Below, piece after piece: positions 1 through 6,712 of a stretch of DNA of 24,913 bases. This stretch comes from Clostridiales bacterium UBA3259 (GTDB taxonomy: Bacteria; Bacillota_A; Clostridia; Oscillospirales; Oscillospiraceae), in the NCBI GenBank assembly GCA_002362625.1, contig DEUP01000032.1:1-24913 (forward strand), written 5' to 3'. The notes beneath the pieces were generated by a model that saw nothing but the letters and a program-made list of their open reading frames with translations, searched no databases and was not told where the DNA came from. Numbering within the stretch: the stretch's first letter is position 1; the number at the start of each line of letters is the position of its first letter. The translations under genes and the position numbers were made by a program.

Positions 1-102
1 TCCAACCGCTTTGACAGCACCGCTTTCAAGAAGGTTATGCCGGAAATCTACAAGGCTTACACCAAACAGGTTTCCAGCCGTCGCTTCACCATCAGCGTGT
101 AA
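1..102 (+). CDS. C-terminal end of a probable YqaJ-type viral recombinase/exonuclease (partial)
   Basis: The first 33 codons read in frame to a TAA at 100-102. The start is outside the window. The tail contains a FDSTAFK stretch, an EIYKAYTK stretch and a final SSRRFTI motif. I associate this ending with YqaJ-like (lambda-exonuclease-fold) nucleases, which pair with RecT-type annealing proteins in phages and integrative elements. This assignment rests on the tail alone and is tentative, because no catalytic residues are visible. The next gene starts 12 bases later behind a strong AAGGAGGGG ribosome site, so the two are probably co-transcribed. Confidence 0.4.
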   Translation, partial: SNRFDSTAFKKVMPEIYKAYTKQVSSRRFTISV

Positions 103-114
103 GGAGGGGTAAGG

Positions 115-375
115 ATGTATGTATTAAAGGAACTGTGGTGGGGGAATATCTCCCCCACTGACCGCCGGCTTCGGCAAGGGAGCGAATACCAGCAGACCGC
201 CAAAGAGGTTCGGGAGAAGATGGGGGAGTTTCTGGAAACCCTGTCCCCGGAAGCAAGGGAGCAGTTGGAAGCCATTAACGACTTAAAGAGTGATTTGTCC
301 GTGATGGCGAATGAGGACTATTTTCTCTATGGCTTTCGTCTGGGAGCCAGAATGATATTGGATATCCTAGTATAA
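115..375 (+). CDS. DUF6809-like small protein, C-terminus truncated by an IS630 insertion
   Basis: This is an 86-residue soluble protein of unknown function. The N-terminal LKELWWGNISP block and the C-terminal GFRLGARMILDIL block resemble DUF6809, a small family common in Clostridia mobile elements (from memory). The ribosome site AAGGAGGGG at 103-111 supports the ATG at 115. The reading frame stops at TAA 373-375, which lies inside the insertion sequence. If the IS and one copy of the TA target duplication are removed, the frame continues through 1638-1673 and adds 11 residues, giving 97 in total. The present product has therefore lost a short acidic tail. Whether the truncated protein still works is unknown. 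Confidence 0.6.
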   Translation: MYVLKELWWGNISPTDRRLRQGSEYQQTAKEVREKMGEFLETLSPEAREQLEAINDLKSDLSVMANEDYFLYGFRLGARMILDILV

Positions 376-1635
376 CAGGAAATAAATAAGTAGCTATTTT
401 GGCAAAAGCGTGCTATACTGTATACAGAGCAATAACAGGAGGGAACAGCAATGGCACACGCGAAAATGCTTGCATTGACAGATAGTGAGATCGTCGAACT
501 GGAAACAATCATCCGTCAAAGGACAAACCAAGCCCAGATTGTAGATCGGTCGAAGATGCTGTTGTACAAGTCTCAGGGAATGACAAATGGAGAAATATCG
601 GAGCGGCTTGATGTCAATATCAATACTGTGAAGCTCTGCCTCAACAAATACAAGGCAGGAGGGATTCAGCGAGCATTGTATGACGATCAGCGACCAGGGC
701 GTCCCGTTGAAATTACAGATGACGCAGTGGCATGGATCATAGACTTAGCGTGTCAGCGCCCGGCAGATTTGGGATATTCGCAGGAACTATGGACGCTGAA
801 GAATCTCCATCAGCACATTCAAAAGAACGCAGAAGCGGCAGGATATCCAAGATTAAAGACCATTGCAAAACCAATGGTTCAAAAAATATTGCAAAGATCG
901 GATATTAAACCATTCAAAATCAAGTATTATTGCGAAAAGCGGGATTCTGATTTTGAGGCAAAGATGCATGAGGTTTTGGTGGTATATCAGCAGATCGAAA
1001 TGCAATTTGATGAAGATGGCAATTTAATCATTCCGCAAGATGCGCCCATGATCCATACCGTATCTTGTGATGAAAAGCCGGGGATTCAGGCGATTGCAAC
1101 AACAAGCGAGGATCTTCGTCCAGCAGCTGAGCACGGATGTGTTTACCGGGATTATGAATACAAGCGTCTGGGCACGCTGTCCCTGATTGCAGGAATTGAT
1201 CTGTTGACAGGGATAGCGATTCCTGTAGTAAGTGAAACGCATAAAAGTTCGGATTTCATATGTTTATTGGAAAAACTCGATGCCATGTATCCCAAGGGGG
1301 ACATTATCCGAATTATCTGCGACAATCACTCTGCCCACAAATCCAAAGAAGTGATGGCCTATCTCACCACAAAGCCCGAAGGGCGGTTCACATTTGTTTT
1401 CACGCCGACACATGGTTCCTGGTTGAACTTGATTGAAGGTTTCTTTAGTAAAATGACCAAGCAAATGCTGAGAGGGATTCGTGTTGCTTCCAAGCAAGAG
1501 CTGGAAGATCGCATCTACCTCTATTTTGATGAGGTAAACGCTGATCCCGTTGTTTTCCATTGGTCTTATAAGCTGGACGACTCGCCTTCTGTTGCTGAGT
1601 AATGGCATTTTTGGCTATTTACTTTTTATTCGTTA
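373..1635 (+). mobile_element. Complete IS630-family insertion sequence (1263 bp) with TA target duplication
   Basis: The element is bounded by TA dinucleotides at 371-372 and 1636-1637, the target duplication expected for IS630/Tc1-mariner elements. Both ends start TAAC inward and carry imperfect terminal inverted repeats of about 30 bp (roughly 373-402 and 1604-1635). The flanks are CCTAG-TA on the left and TA-CTAGG on the right, so the empty site was the palindrome CCTAGTACTAGG with TA at its centre. An extended -10 promoter (TGCTATACT, 411-419) lies between the left end and the transposase. The transposase is intact, so the copy is probably recent and possibly active. Confidence 0.85.
451..1602 (+). 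CDS. IS630 family DDE transposase
   Basis: The 383-residue transposase catalyses cut-and-paste movement of the surrounding IS. The N-terminus holds a helix-turn-helix DNA-binding region (about residues 30-75, with the SQGMTNGEISERLDVN helix) and a GRPVE linker, followed by an RNase-H-like DDE domain. The likely catalytic acidic residues are the Asp of SCDEKPG (about 205), the Asp of IICDNHSAHKS (about 292) and the Glu of SWLNLIEGFF (about 329). All three motifs are standard for IS630. The length is normal and there is no frameshift, unlike the many IS630 copies that need one. The ATG at 451 has a GGAGGG ribosome site. Confidence 0.93.
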   Translation: MAHAKMLALTDSEIVELETIIRQRTNQAQIVDRSKMLLYKSQGMTNGEISERLDVNINTVKLCLNKYKAGGIQRALYDDQRPGRPVEITDDAVAWIIDLACQRPADLGYSQELWTLKNLHQHIQKNAEAAGYPRLKTIAKPMVQKILQRSDIKPFKIKYYCEKRDSDFEAKMHEVLVVYQQIEMQFDEDGNLIIPQDAPMIHTVSCDEKPGIQAIATTSEDLRPAAEHGCVYRDYEYKRLGTLSLIAGIDLLTGIAIPVVSETHKSSDFICLLEKLDAMYPKGDIIRIICDNHSAHKSKEVMAYLTTKPEGRFTFVFTPTHGSWLNLIEGFFSKMTKQMLRGIRVASKQELEDRIYLYFDEVNADPVVFHWSYKLDDSPSVAE

Positions 1636-1663
1636 TACTAGGAGACTACGAAGGACAGTTCGA

Positions 1664-1682
1664 GGCGGGGTAAAGCCCCGCC
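1664..1682 (+). terminator. GC-rich hairpin at the end of the interrupted DUF6809-like gene
   Basis: GGCGGGG and CCCCGCC pair across a TAAAG loop. The restored stop codon of the DUF6809-like gene (1671-1673) lies in the loop. No T-run follows, so this is a weak terminator or an intercistronic stem before the recombinase gene. Confidence 0.4.
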
Positions 1683-1701
1683 ACCAACAGGAGGAAGGAT
1701 T

Positions 1702-2289
1702 ATGACATACGGATACGCCCGCTGTTCCACCAACGAAACCAAGCAAGATATCAACCGCCAAGTGCGGGAACTGAAAACCGCCGGAGCAGACACCATCTTT
1801 CTGGAATACGAACACGGGGCCAGCAAGATTAAGAGCCAACAGGAAGCAATGTTCGCACAGGCACAGGCGGGCGATACCATCCTCACATTGGAGGTTCCCC
1901 GGCTGGCACGAAGCACCCAGCAACTTTGTGAAATCATTGAGCGAGTGCGGGAAAAGCGTCTGCGGTTGGTGATAATCGGCAGTATCACGCTGGACTGCCG
2001 GGAAGGAAGGGCTGACCCTATGAGCGAGGCTTTCTTACAGATGGCGGGTGTATTCAGCCAGTTGGAATTGTCGATGATACGCCAGCGTGTGCGGTCAGGA
2101 ATGGCGAACGCCAGAGCCAAGGGCAAGCAGATAGGCAGACCGCAGATAACCAGGGACAATATTCCCGCAATCTTCCTCCGGCATTATCCTGCCTATAAGA
2201 ACGGGCAGTTGAATATAACAGAACTTTCCAGGGTGTGCGATTTGAGCAGGACGACGGTTTATAAGTATATTTCTCTTTTGGAAGCATAA
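1702..2289 (+). CDS. Small serine recombinase (resolvase/invertase family)
   Basis: This 195-residue protein matches the length and layout of Tn3-type resolvases and Hin-type invertases. The catalytic domain starts GYARCSTNETKQDINRQ, with the nucleophile Ser9. The LEVPRLARST segment (about residue 70) carries the active-site arginines. The long E-helix region (FSQLELSMIRQRVRSGM) and the GKQIGRP hinge lead to a C-terminal helix-turn-helix that reads LSRVCDLSRTTVYKYI. The enzyme would resolve or invert DNA at short paired sites. No such sites were identified nearby. The ribosome site AGGAGGAAGG precedes the ATG at 1702. Before the IS landed, this gene lay directly downstream of the DUF6809-like gene. 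Confidence 0.92.
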   Translation: MTYGYARCSTNETKQDINRQVRELKTAGADTIFLEYEHGASKIKSQQEAMFAQAQAGDTILTLEVPRLARSTQQLCEIIERVREKRLRLVIIGSITLDCREGRADPMSEAFLQMAGVFSQLELSMIRQRVRSGMANARAKGKQIGRPQITRDNIPAIFLRHYPAYKNGQLNITELSRVCDLSRTTVYKYISLLEA

Positions 2290-2292
2290 GGA

Positions 2293-2320
2293 AACAGGGA
2301 GCCGTGATTGGCTCCCTGTT
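2293..2320. terminator. Bidirectional hairpin between convergent genes
   Basis: The arms AACAGGGAGCC (2293-2303) and GGCTCCCTGTT (2310-2320) pair perfectly around a 6-base loop. It lies between the recombinase stop and the stop of the minus-strand lipoprotein, so it probably ends both transcripts. T-runs are short on both sides. Confidence 0.65.
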
Positions 2321-2323
2321 CAA

Positions 2324-2878
2324 TTAGTTCTTCGGGGCAATACTGACGACCTTAATAACAATAGGGTTTTTGAAGTCTAAGTTATAATAGCTATAATTGT
2401 CAGAATCATCTGGCGTAGCATAAAGAGATACTATTTTGAAGGAATCAATTCTATCACTCAATTCATTGATTGTGGAACATTCTTTTGTGTCATCAGTTCG
2501 GAGTTCATACCATACAGCTTGCCCTGCGTCGATACCATCAATATAGCCAATGTGTTTTGTATCGATAACATCACCATTGACATCCAACATCTGAACTGTA
2601 AAAGATGCTCTATCCAAATGCTTATCGCTTATATTTCTAAACTTAAAGCAAATAATCACACCAAAAGAATCAATTTCGTAGCCGACTTCTTCAAAAGCGA
2701 ACTCATCATCCGCATAAACAACAGATTCGGTTTCAACAAGACTGTCTTTGGGCTGTGTTGTTTTAGTAGTATTTGTGGTGGATTGTGCTGTTGATTGAGA
2801 TGAACTGTCTCCACCTCCGCAGGCACACAGCGACAGGCACATAACAGCCACCAGAACAAGAGATATTCCCTTTTTCAT
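2324..2878 (-). CDS. Putative secreted lipoprotein, copy A of a tandem pair
   Basis: The protein has about 184 residues with a classical lipoprotein signal: an MKKG start, a hydrophobic stretch, and the lipobox LCAC with the lipidated Cys near residue 20. A Ser/Thr/Gln-rich linker follows (to about residue 45). The mature domain is acidic and appears beta-rich, with FTVQMLDVNGDVIDTK and GIDAGQAVWYELR segments that recur in copy B. This looks like an immunoglobulin-like or FxLD-type extracellular domain, but I do not recognise the family. Of two in-frame ATGs, the second (2878) is chosen because AAGGA sits five bases before it. The first ATG abuts the ribosome site. The function is unknown; it is likely cargo of the element. 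Confidence 0.75.
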   Translation of the reverse strand: MKKGISLVLVAVMCLSLCACGGGDSSSQSTAQSTTNTTKTTQPKDSLVETESVVYADDEFAFEEVGYEIDSFGVIICFKFRNISDKHLDRASFTVQMLDVNGDVIDTKHIGYIDGIDAGQAVWYELRTDDTKECSTINELSDRIDSFKIVSLYATPDDSDNYSYYNLDFKNPIVIKVVSIAPKN

Positions 2879-2954
2879 TTCCATCCTTCTTTCTGTTTTA
2901 TAAACTAAAAGTACATAATTGCGAGCAAAAATTGCTCCCTGACCAACATTTTAC

Positions 2955-3521
2955 TTACTCTTTTGGCTGAATATCTGCGACTTTAAATGTGGTAGGATTT
3001 TCAAATTCATACTTAACCCACTTGGAATAATCAACACCTGCTCTCTTGATAGTAGCGGAAACGATTTTGATGGATTCAACATCTTCACTAAATTCTTGAA
3101 TAGATTTATATCCGTTTCGGTCAAGCCAGCGTACTTCAAGCCAGAATGCTTGTCCAGCATCCAAGGCATCTATTCCCATAGGGTCTTTATTGTCGAGTAT
3201 ATCGCCATTTTTATCCAAAAGTTGAACACTAAAGAAAAAATCCGTTATCTTTTCGGTGGTTGTGTTTCTAATTTTTATCCCAAATTCGGGAGTATCATTA
3301 TTGAACATCTCATAAACTATTTCTTCCACGGTGAAAAAAGATTCCGCATATACAATAGACTCTGTAGTCTCGTGAACATCTGTCTCAGTAGAGATTGTTG
3401 CTTCGCTCTCCCCAACAGCCATAGTTTCCTTATTCTTTTCTTGTGTGGTAGTTTCAGTTCCGCAAGCACACAGGGACAAGCACATCACAAGTGCCATAAC
3501 AAGAGATATTCCCTTTTTCAT
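2955..3521 (-). CDS. Putative secreted lipoprotein, copy B of a tandem pair
   Basis: This is a 188-residue paralogue of the next gene downstream on the same strand. The signal peptide is nearly identical (MKKGISLV, lipobox LCAC, Cys about residue 20). A Thr/Glu-rich linker runs to about residue 55. The C-terminal domain has matching blocks, FFSVQLLDKNGDILDNK and GIDALDAGQAFWLEVR, and an ending KVADIQP that parallels KVVSIAP in copy A. The second ATG (3521) is preferred for the same ribosome-site spacing. Upstream DNA is also duplicated (AACAGAAAGAAGG just before both starts), so the duplication unit included the leader. The function is unknown; the protein would be anchored on the outer face of the membrane. 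Confidence 0.75.
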   Translation of the reverse strand: MKKGISLVMALVMCLSLCACGTETTTQEKNKETMAVGESEATISTETDVHETTESIVYAESFFTVEEIVYEMFNNDTPEFGIKIRNTTTEKITDFFFSVQLLDKNGDILDNKDPMGIDALDAGQAFWLEVRWLDRNGYKSIQEFSEDVESIKIVSATIKRAGVDYSKWVKYEFENPTTFKVADIQPKE

Positions 3522-3598
3522 TTCCATCCTTCTTTCTGTTCTTATAAACTATAAACACATAATAGCCCATAGCATTTATGTAATTCTATCAAATCTGG

Positions 3599-3630
3599 CT
3601 ATATAATTCAAGTATAATTTCACTATATAG
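3599..3630 (+). promoter_or_regulatory. Promoter with embedded inverted repeat, candidate operator of the XRE gene
   Basis: A TATAAT -10 element at 3613-3618 lies between CTATATA (3599-3605) and TATATAG (3624-3630), a perfect 7-bp inverted repeat. This layout suits autorepression by the XRE protein encoded just downstream. No good -35 is seen. The operator role is inferred. Confidence 0.45.
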
Positions 3631-3641
3631 GCGGTGATTTG

Positions 3642-3974
3642 ATGGATTACTACAAGATAGGGCAGAAGATACGCAAAATCCGCAAGGCACACGGACTTTC
3701 CCAAGAGGAATTGGCAGAGAAGGTGGGCATCTCCACCACCCATATGAGCCACATTGAAACTGGGAACACCAAATTGAGCCTGCCCGTGTTCATAGATGTG
3801 GCAAACGCCCTGGAAGTGCGAACCGATGACCTGTTAGATAATCCAGCCACCGCAACCACCAGCACCTCCCTTGATGAAATCGCCACCGTTCTGGAACGCT
3901 GTTCCGCACAGGAAGCAAAGATTATCGCCGATGTGGTAAGGGCTACGAAATTATCCATAGACAAGTATCTGTAA
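3642..3974 (+). CDS. XRE-family HTH transcriptional regulator
   Basis: The 110-residue protein has a Cro/CI-type helix-turn-helix at about residues 7-62: IGQKIRKIRKAHGLSQEELAEKVGIS, then a THMSHIETGNTKLSLP recognition region, then the VFIDVANALEVRTDDLLD tail typical of the family. The last ~40 residues are helical and may dimerise. The ATG at 3642 is preferred over the TTG immediately before it, because AGGCGGTG lies at normal distance. It probably represses its own promoter and perhaps the element's recombination genes. It is divergent from the lipoprotein pair and upstream of the WYL regulator. Confidence 0.9.
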   Translation: MDYYKIGQKIRKIRKAHGLSQEELAEKVGISTTHMSHIETGNTKLSLPVFIDVANALEVRTDDLLDNPATATTSTSLDEIATVLERCSAQEAKIIADVVRATKLSIDKYL

Positions 3975-4050
3975 AAGTATCTACGTCTATTTTACACTTT
4001 CGATTTTGTGAAAACAATATGCTGGTTGCATAGTGTTTCAAATATTTTTT

Positions 4051-4080
4051 GGGCGGAGCAATCCACCCTTTTCTCTTTTC
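4051..4080 (+). terminator. Terminator after the XRE gene
   Basis: GGGCGG and CCACCC pair around AGCAAT with one C-A mismatch, followed by a pyrimidine tract rich in T. The inverted copy at the window end has the mismatch corrected (CCGCCC), which supports selection on the stem. Confidence 0.6.
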
Positions 4081-4088
4081 TTTTGGTA

Positions 4089-4097
4089 TGCTATACT
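4089..4097 (+). promoter_or_regulatory. Extended -10 promoter of the WYL gene
   Basis: TGCTATACT is an extended -10 element with no clear -35. It lies 31 bases before the WYL start codon and is conserved in the inverted repeat copy at the window end. The same nine bases also occur upstream of the IS630 transposase (411-419). Confidence 0.6.
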
Positions 4098-4128
4098 AAC
4101 AGAAAACCCACCACAGGAGGGGGATTGT

Positions 4129-5238
4129 ATGGAAGGGAAAGACAGTTGGGGTCTCACGGAAGAAGAAATAAAAGAGAAACTACGCCAGCAAAACCAAAAG
4201 AACAGTAAAAGGGGATTTACAAGGGGAGGCCGTTCCTCCGGGCAGGGTGTGAAACTGCTATACATTCGGGATTATCTCTACGCCGAAGCCACCAAGGAGC
4301 ATCCCAAGAACGCCCGACATATTAAAGAATTTCTGGAAACCAAAAATATTGAGGCAAGCGAGAAAACCATATACAATGACATTGTTCGTCTCCATATTGA
4401 TTTTCACGTTCCAGTAGAATACAATGCCAGCAAAAAGGGCTACTATATCACAAAGCCGGAGTTTGAGCCTCACGAGTTGCGTTTGATGGTGGATAGCATC
4501 CAGTCCTCCAAGTTCATCACCCAGACCGAAGCCAACCGTATCTCCCAGAAGATTGTAAAATTGGCTGATGTCTATACCAAAGCCAGCCTGACTGATCGCC
4601 ACAGTTGGGTTGTTGACCGGATTAGAAGCAGGAATGAAAGTGTTGTGAAGGATGCGGATAAGTTTTACAGAGCCATAGCCGAAAACCGAAAAGTCGGCTT
4701 CCGCTATTTCCACTATACCCCAAACCCGAACAATTCCAAAAGGTTCTCCAAGAGCGGGGACAGGTATGTTGTCAGCCCCTACGCCCTTCTGTGGGACAAT
4801 GGAAACTTCTATCTATACGCATATCTGACCGAGAAGAACGCTTTCCGCACGTTCCGCATTGACCGAATGGAGGACATAGACAGCACCCTGACAGAGAAGC
4901 GGGACGGCGAAAAGGAGTTCAAAACTGACCAACTGACCGCCCAGGAATACAAGGTTTTCCAGATGTATCACGGCGAGAAGATGAAAGTCCGGGTGCGGTT
5001 TTCCAACCATTTGGCGGATGCGCTGATTGACCAGTTCGGCAAAAACGTAATGCTCATTCCAGAAGATGAAAAGCACTTCACCGCCACCCTTCCCGTGGAA
5101 ATCAGCCCGACCTTCTTTGCGTGGCTTGCGACTTTTGGGCGGGGAGCAAAAATCGTCTATCCGGAGCAAGCAATTGAGAAAATGCGGATTTTTATTGAAA
5201 GACTTACGGATATGTATAAAAATGATGGGGAGAAGTAG
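4129..5238 (+). CDS. WYL domain-containing transcriptional regulator (wHTH-WYL-WCX)
   Basis: This is a 369-residue regulator. After a basic N-terminal tail comes a winged helix-turn-helix (about residues 40-115), with the recognition segment ASEKTIYNDIVRL. The WYL domain spans about 175-245 and shows its namesake residues in LLWDNGNFYLYAY, plus the RTFRIDRM strand expected to bind a nucleic-acid-like ligand. The C-terminal WCX region holds FSNHLADALIDQFG and the VEISPTFFAWLATFG motif. Such proteins commonly control mobile-element or defence genes. The start at 4129 is chosen because AGGAGGGG precedes it; the longer upstream frame runs back through the promoter. The gene is convergent with the integrase. 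Confidence 0.9.
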   Translation: MEGKDSWGLTEEEIKEKLRQQNQKNSKRGFTRGGRSSGQGVKLLYIRDYLYAEATKEHPKNARHIKEFLETKNIEASEKTIYNDIVRLHIDFHVPVEYNASKKGYYITKPEFEPHELRLMVDSIQSSKFITQTEANRISQKIVKLADVYTKASLTDRHSWVVDRIRSRNESVVKDADKFYRAIAENRKVGFRYFHYTPNPNNSKRFSKSGDRYVVSPYALLWDNGNFYLYAYLTEKNAFRTFRIDRMEDIDSTLTEKRDGEKEFKTDQLTAQEYKVFQMYHGEKMKVRVRFSNHLADALIDQFGKNVMLIPEDEKHFTATLPVEISPTFFAWLATFGRGAKIVYPEQAIEKMRIFIERLTDMYKNDGEK

Positions 5239-5252
5239 CGACTTCTCCCCAT
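5225..5252. terminator. Hairpin overlapping the WYL stop codon
   Basis: ATGGGGAGAAGT (5225-5236) and ACTTCTCCCCAT (5241-5252) pair perfectly around AGCG. The stop codon TAG lies at the stem top. A short TTTG follows. It probably ends transcription between the convergent WYL and integrase genes. The next ~40 bases hold three copies of GATGATG about 10-11 bases apart. Confidence 0.6.
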
Positions 5253-5299
5253 TTGATATTGAGATGATGAAAGATGATGGTAAGATGATGGTGGGATGT

Positions 5300-6511
5300 T
5301 CATAGATAATTGAGGTTCTTTTGGAGGATTTGAATACCAATTTTTGATACCGCAAGATAATACTGTTGGGTACATTGTATTTTACTGTGTCCCATTTGAT
5401 TGCAAAGCAGATGGGTGGGCGTGTTCAGTTCTGCCATTCTCGTTCCGTATGTATGGCGCAGATAATGATACTTGAACGCAATACCCAGTTTCTGCTTAAT
5501 TTCCCGTGCAGGATACTTAAATGAATTGACTGTTTGCAGTGTCCCATTCGACTGACAATTCACCATATCCGTAGAATAGATGTTGGAGCCGTCCAAGTCC
5601 TGAATGATGCGTCGTTTCTGTTCCCGCAGTCCCGCAAACCGCACTTCATCCTCTGCCCGCTTTTGGGACAGGACTATGAAATAGTTTTTCAGTGTATCAC
5701 ACATATAGATGGTGCGCTTTGCGTTCTTTGTTTTCAGCGGAACCAATTTTATAATTTGTTCCTGATACTGCATTTGCCGGTCAATCAGGATGGTTCCCTT
5801 CTCCAAATTCACATTTGACCATTTTAACCCAAAGCACTCATTGATACGCAAACCACAATAGCGTCCCAACATATAGGCTGTTTGTGCGTTGGTTCCATCA
5901 AAGAATTTGTCCAGAAGGGAAAGTTCCTCCTGCGTGAAATATACGATATCTGTATCCTCATCTGTTTTCAGTTTCGGCATCCTGATTTTGGTATCCTTAT
6001 TCACGCAGAGTTTGTTATAGATATCCACATCCAGATAATTGCGGGAATAGGCTTGCCCGAAAATTAGGTAGAACATTTTGAGAAAACTTTCCACATAGCG
6101 ATAGGAATACTTCTTCTTGTAATAGAGGTCAGCCAAATAGTCCTCCACATCCGCCACACTGATATCATCAACATACCGCTTGCCAAACTTTTTGCGCAGA
6201 TGATTTTCCCATAAACTGTCCTGCTTGCGGATGGTCTGGTAAGCCTTGCCAGAGCGACCCTTTTCACAGTATTCCTTGAACACTTCCGCTACGGTTTTCC
6301 GCACCACAGGCCTTGGTTTGGTTTCATTCTGTTCCTGTTGGAGAGCGATTTGTCTTGCCTTTATTGCTTCCTTCTTTGTTTGGAATGGGTTCCCTAAATC
6401 ATCCTGTTTTCTACGGATATCTTTCCGCTGGCCATTGCGCATAACTGTGAAGCGGTAGCCCCAGTTGCCATTTTCCAACTTGAATACGCCTAAATCATTC
6501 TGCTTTCCCAT
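5300..6511 (-). CDS. Tyrosine-type site-specific integrase
   Basis: The 403-residue integrase belongs to the Tn916/phage family. An N-terminal arm-binding domain (about residues 5-50, with GNWGYRFTVMRNGQRK) is followed by a SAM-like core-binding domain (about 75-170). The catalytic domain holds the first Arg in YCGLRINECFGLKW, the HYLRHTYGTRMAE box (His-x-x-Arg), the second His in MGHSKI, and the Tyr nucleophile in QQYYLAV near residue 389. All key residues are present, so it should be active. The ATG at 6509-6511 follows AGGAGGGG. It is read away from the attachment end, which lies about 190 bp upstream of its start. Confidence 0.95.
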   Translation of the reverse strand: MGKQNDLGVFKLENGNWGYRFTVMRNGQRKDIRRKQDDLGNPFQTKKEAIKARQIALQQEQNETKPRPVVRKTVAEVFKEYCEKGRSGKAYQTIRKQDSLWENHLRKKFGKRYVDDISVADVEDYLADLYYKKKYSYRYVESFLKMFYLIFGQAYSRNYLDVDIYNKLCVNKDTKIRMPKLKTDEDTDIVYFTQEELSLLDKFFDGTNAQTAYMLGRYCGLRINECFGLKWSNVNLEKGTILIDRQMQYQEQIIKLVPLKTKNAKRTIYMCDTLKNYFIVLSQKRAEDEVRFAGLREQKRRIIQDLDGSNIYSTDMVNCQSNGTLQTVNSFKYPAREIKQKLGIAFKYHYLRHTYGTRMAELNTPTHLLCNQMGHSKIQCTQQYYLAVSKIGIQILQKNLNYL

Positions 6512-6528
6512 CGTAAGCCCCTCCTAAA

Positions 6529-6671
6529 TTGTGGCGTTATTGTGGCAACGATAGGGTGAAACAGGTTCCAAGAGTGCCACAACGTGGCATTGTTTTGGGA
6601 ACTGATCGCTTACAGAAAGGCTTGCTTTTTCTGGCTTTCCTTGCTATAATAGGCATTGTAAAGGGTGAAAC
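6529..6671. promoter_or_regulatory. Candidate integrase arm-binding repeats
   Basis: Between the integrase start and the attachment end there are repeated TTGTGGC motifs (near 6529 and 6540), an inverted pair TGCCAC-AAC-GTGGCA (6575-6589), and a 10-bp direct repeat AGGGTGAAAC (6553-6562 and 6662-6671). Arrays like this are typical arm sites for tyrosine integrases. Their binding role is inferred from position. Confidence 0.5.
6622..6650 (+). promoter_or_regulatory. Outward-facing promoter at the right end of the element
   Basis: TTGCTT (6622-6627), 17 bases, then TATAAT (6645-6650) with an upstream TG form a good sigma-A extended promoter. It points out of the element into the rubrerythrin remnant and toward the next chromosomal gene, with a terminator at 6885-6914 in between. 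Confidence 0.6.
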
Positions 6672-6694
6672 GCCCCATTAGCGGAAGGACGCTT

Positions 6695-6712
6695 GCGGCC
6701 TGACGCATGAGA
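6695..6712. other. Right attachment junction (attR) of the integrative element
   Basis: The rubrerythrin-like frame is clearly recognisable from THEMARDEARHG (6703 onward) but not before it, and an in-frame TAG lies at 6679-6681. The crossover must therefore lie near 6695-6712. The exact core cannot be defined without the left end. Confidence 0.5.

Larger units (their letters stand above)
4002..4099 (+). repeat. 98-bp terminator-promoter repeat, copy 1 (inverted copy at 24816-24913)
   Basis: This block matches the reverse complement of the last 98 bases of the window with 8 mismatches and no gaps. It contains a hairpin (GGGCGG with CCACCC, 4051-4068) followed by a T-rich tract, then an extended -10 promoter ending TGCTATACT (4089-4097). 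It fills the space between the XRE stop and the WYL start, so it acts as terminator for one and promoter for the other. Copy 2 may run past the window edge, so 98 bp is a minimum. Confidence 0.85.
1..6702. mobile_element. Right-hand part of an integrative element (ICE/IME or prophage-like)
   Basis: The stretch from the left edge to about 6702 is lower in GC than what follows. It carries typical mobile-element genes: a YqaJ-like tail, a DUF6809-like protein, an IS630 copy, a serine recombinase, XRE and WYL regulators, and a tyrosine integrase close to the boundary. The boundary is placed where a reading frame for the C-terminus of reverse rubrerythrin suddenly begins (about 6700-6706), so this is the attR side. 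No structural phage genes, relaxase or type IV secretion genes are in view, so the class of element cannot be decided here. The other end lies outside the window. Confidence 0.75.
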
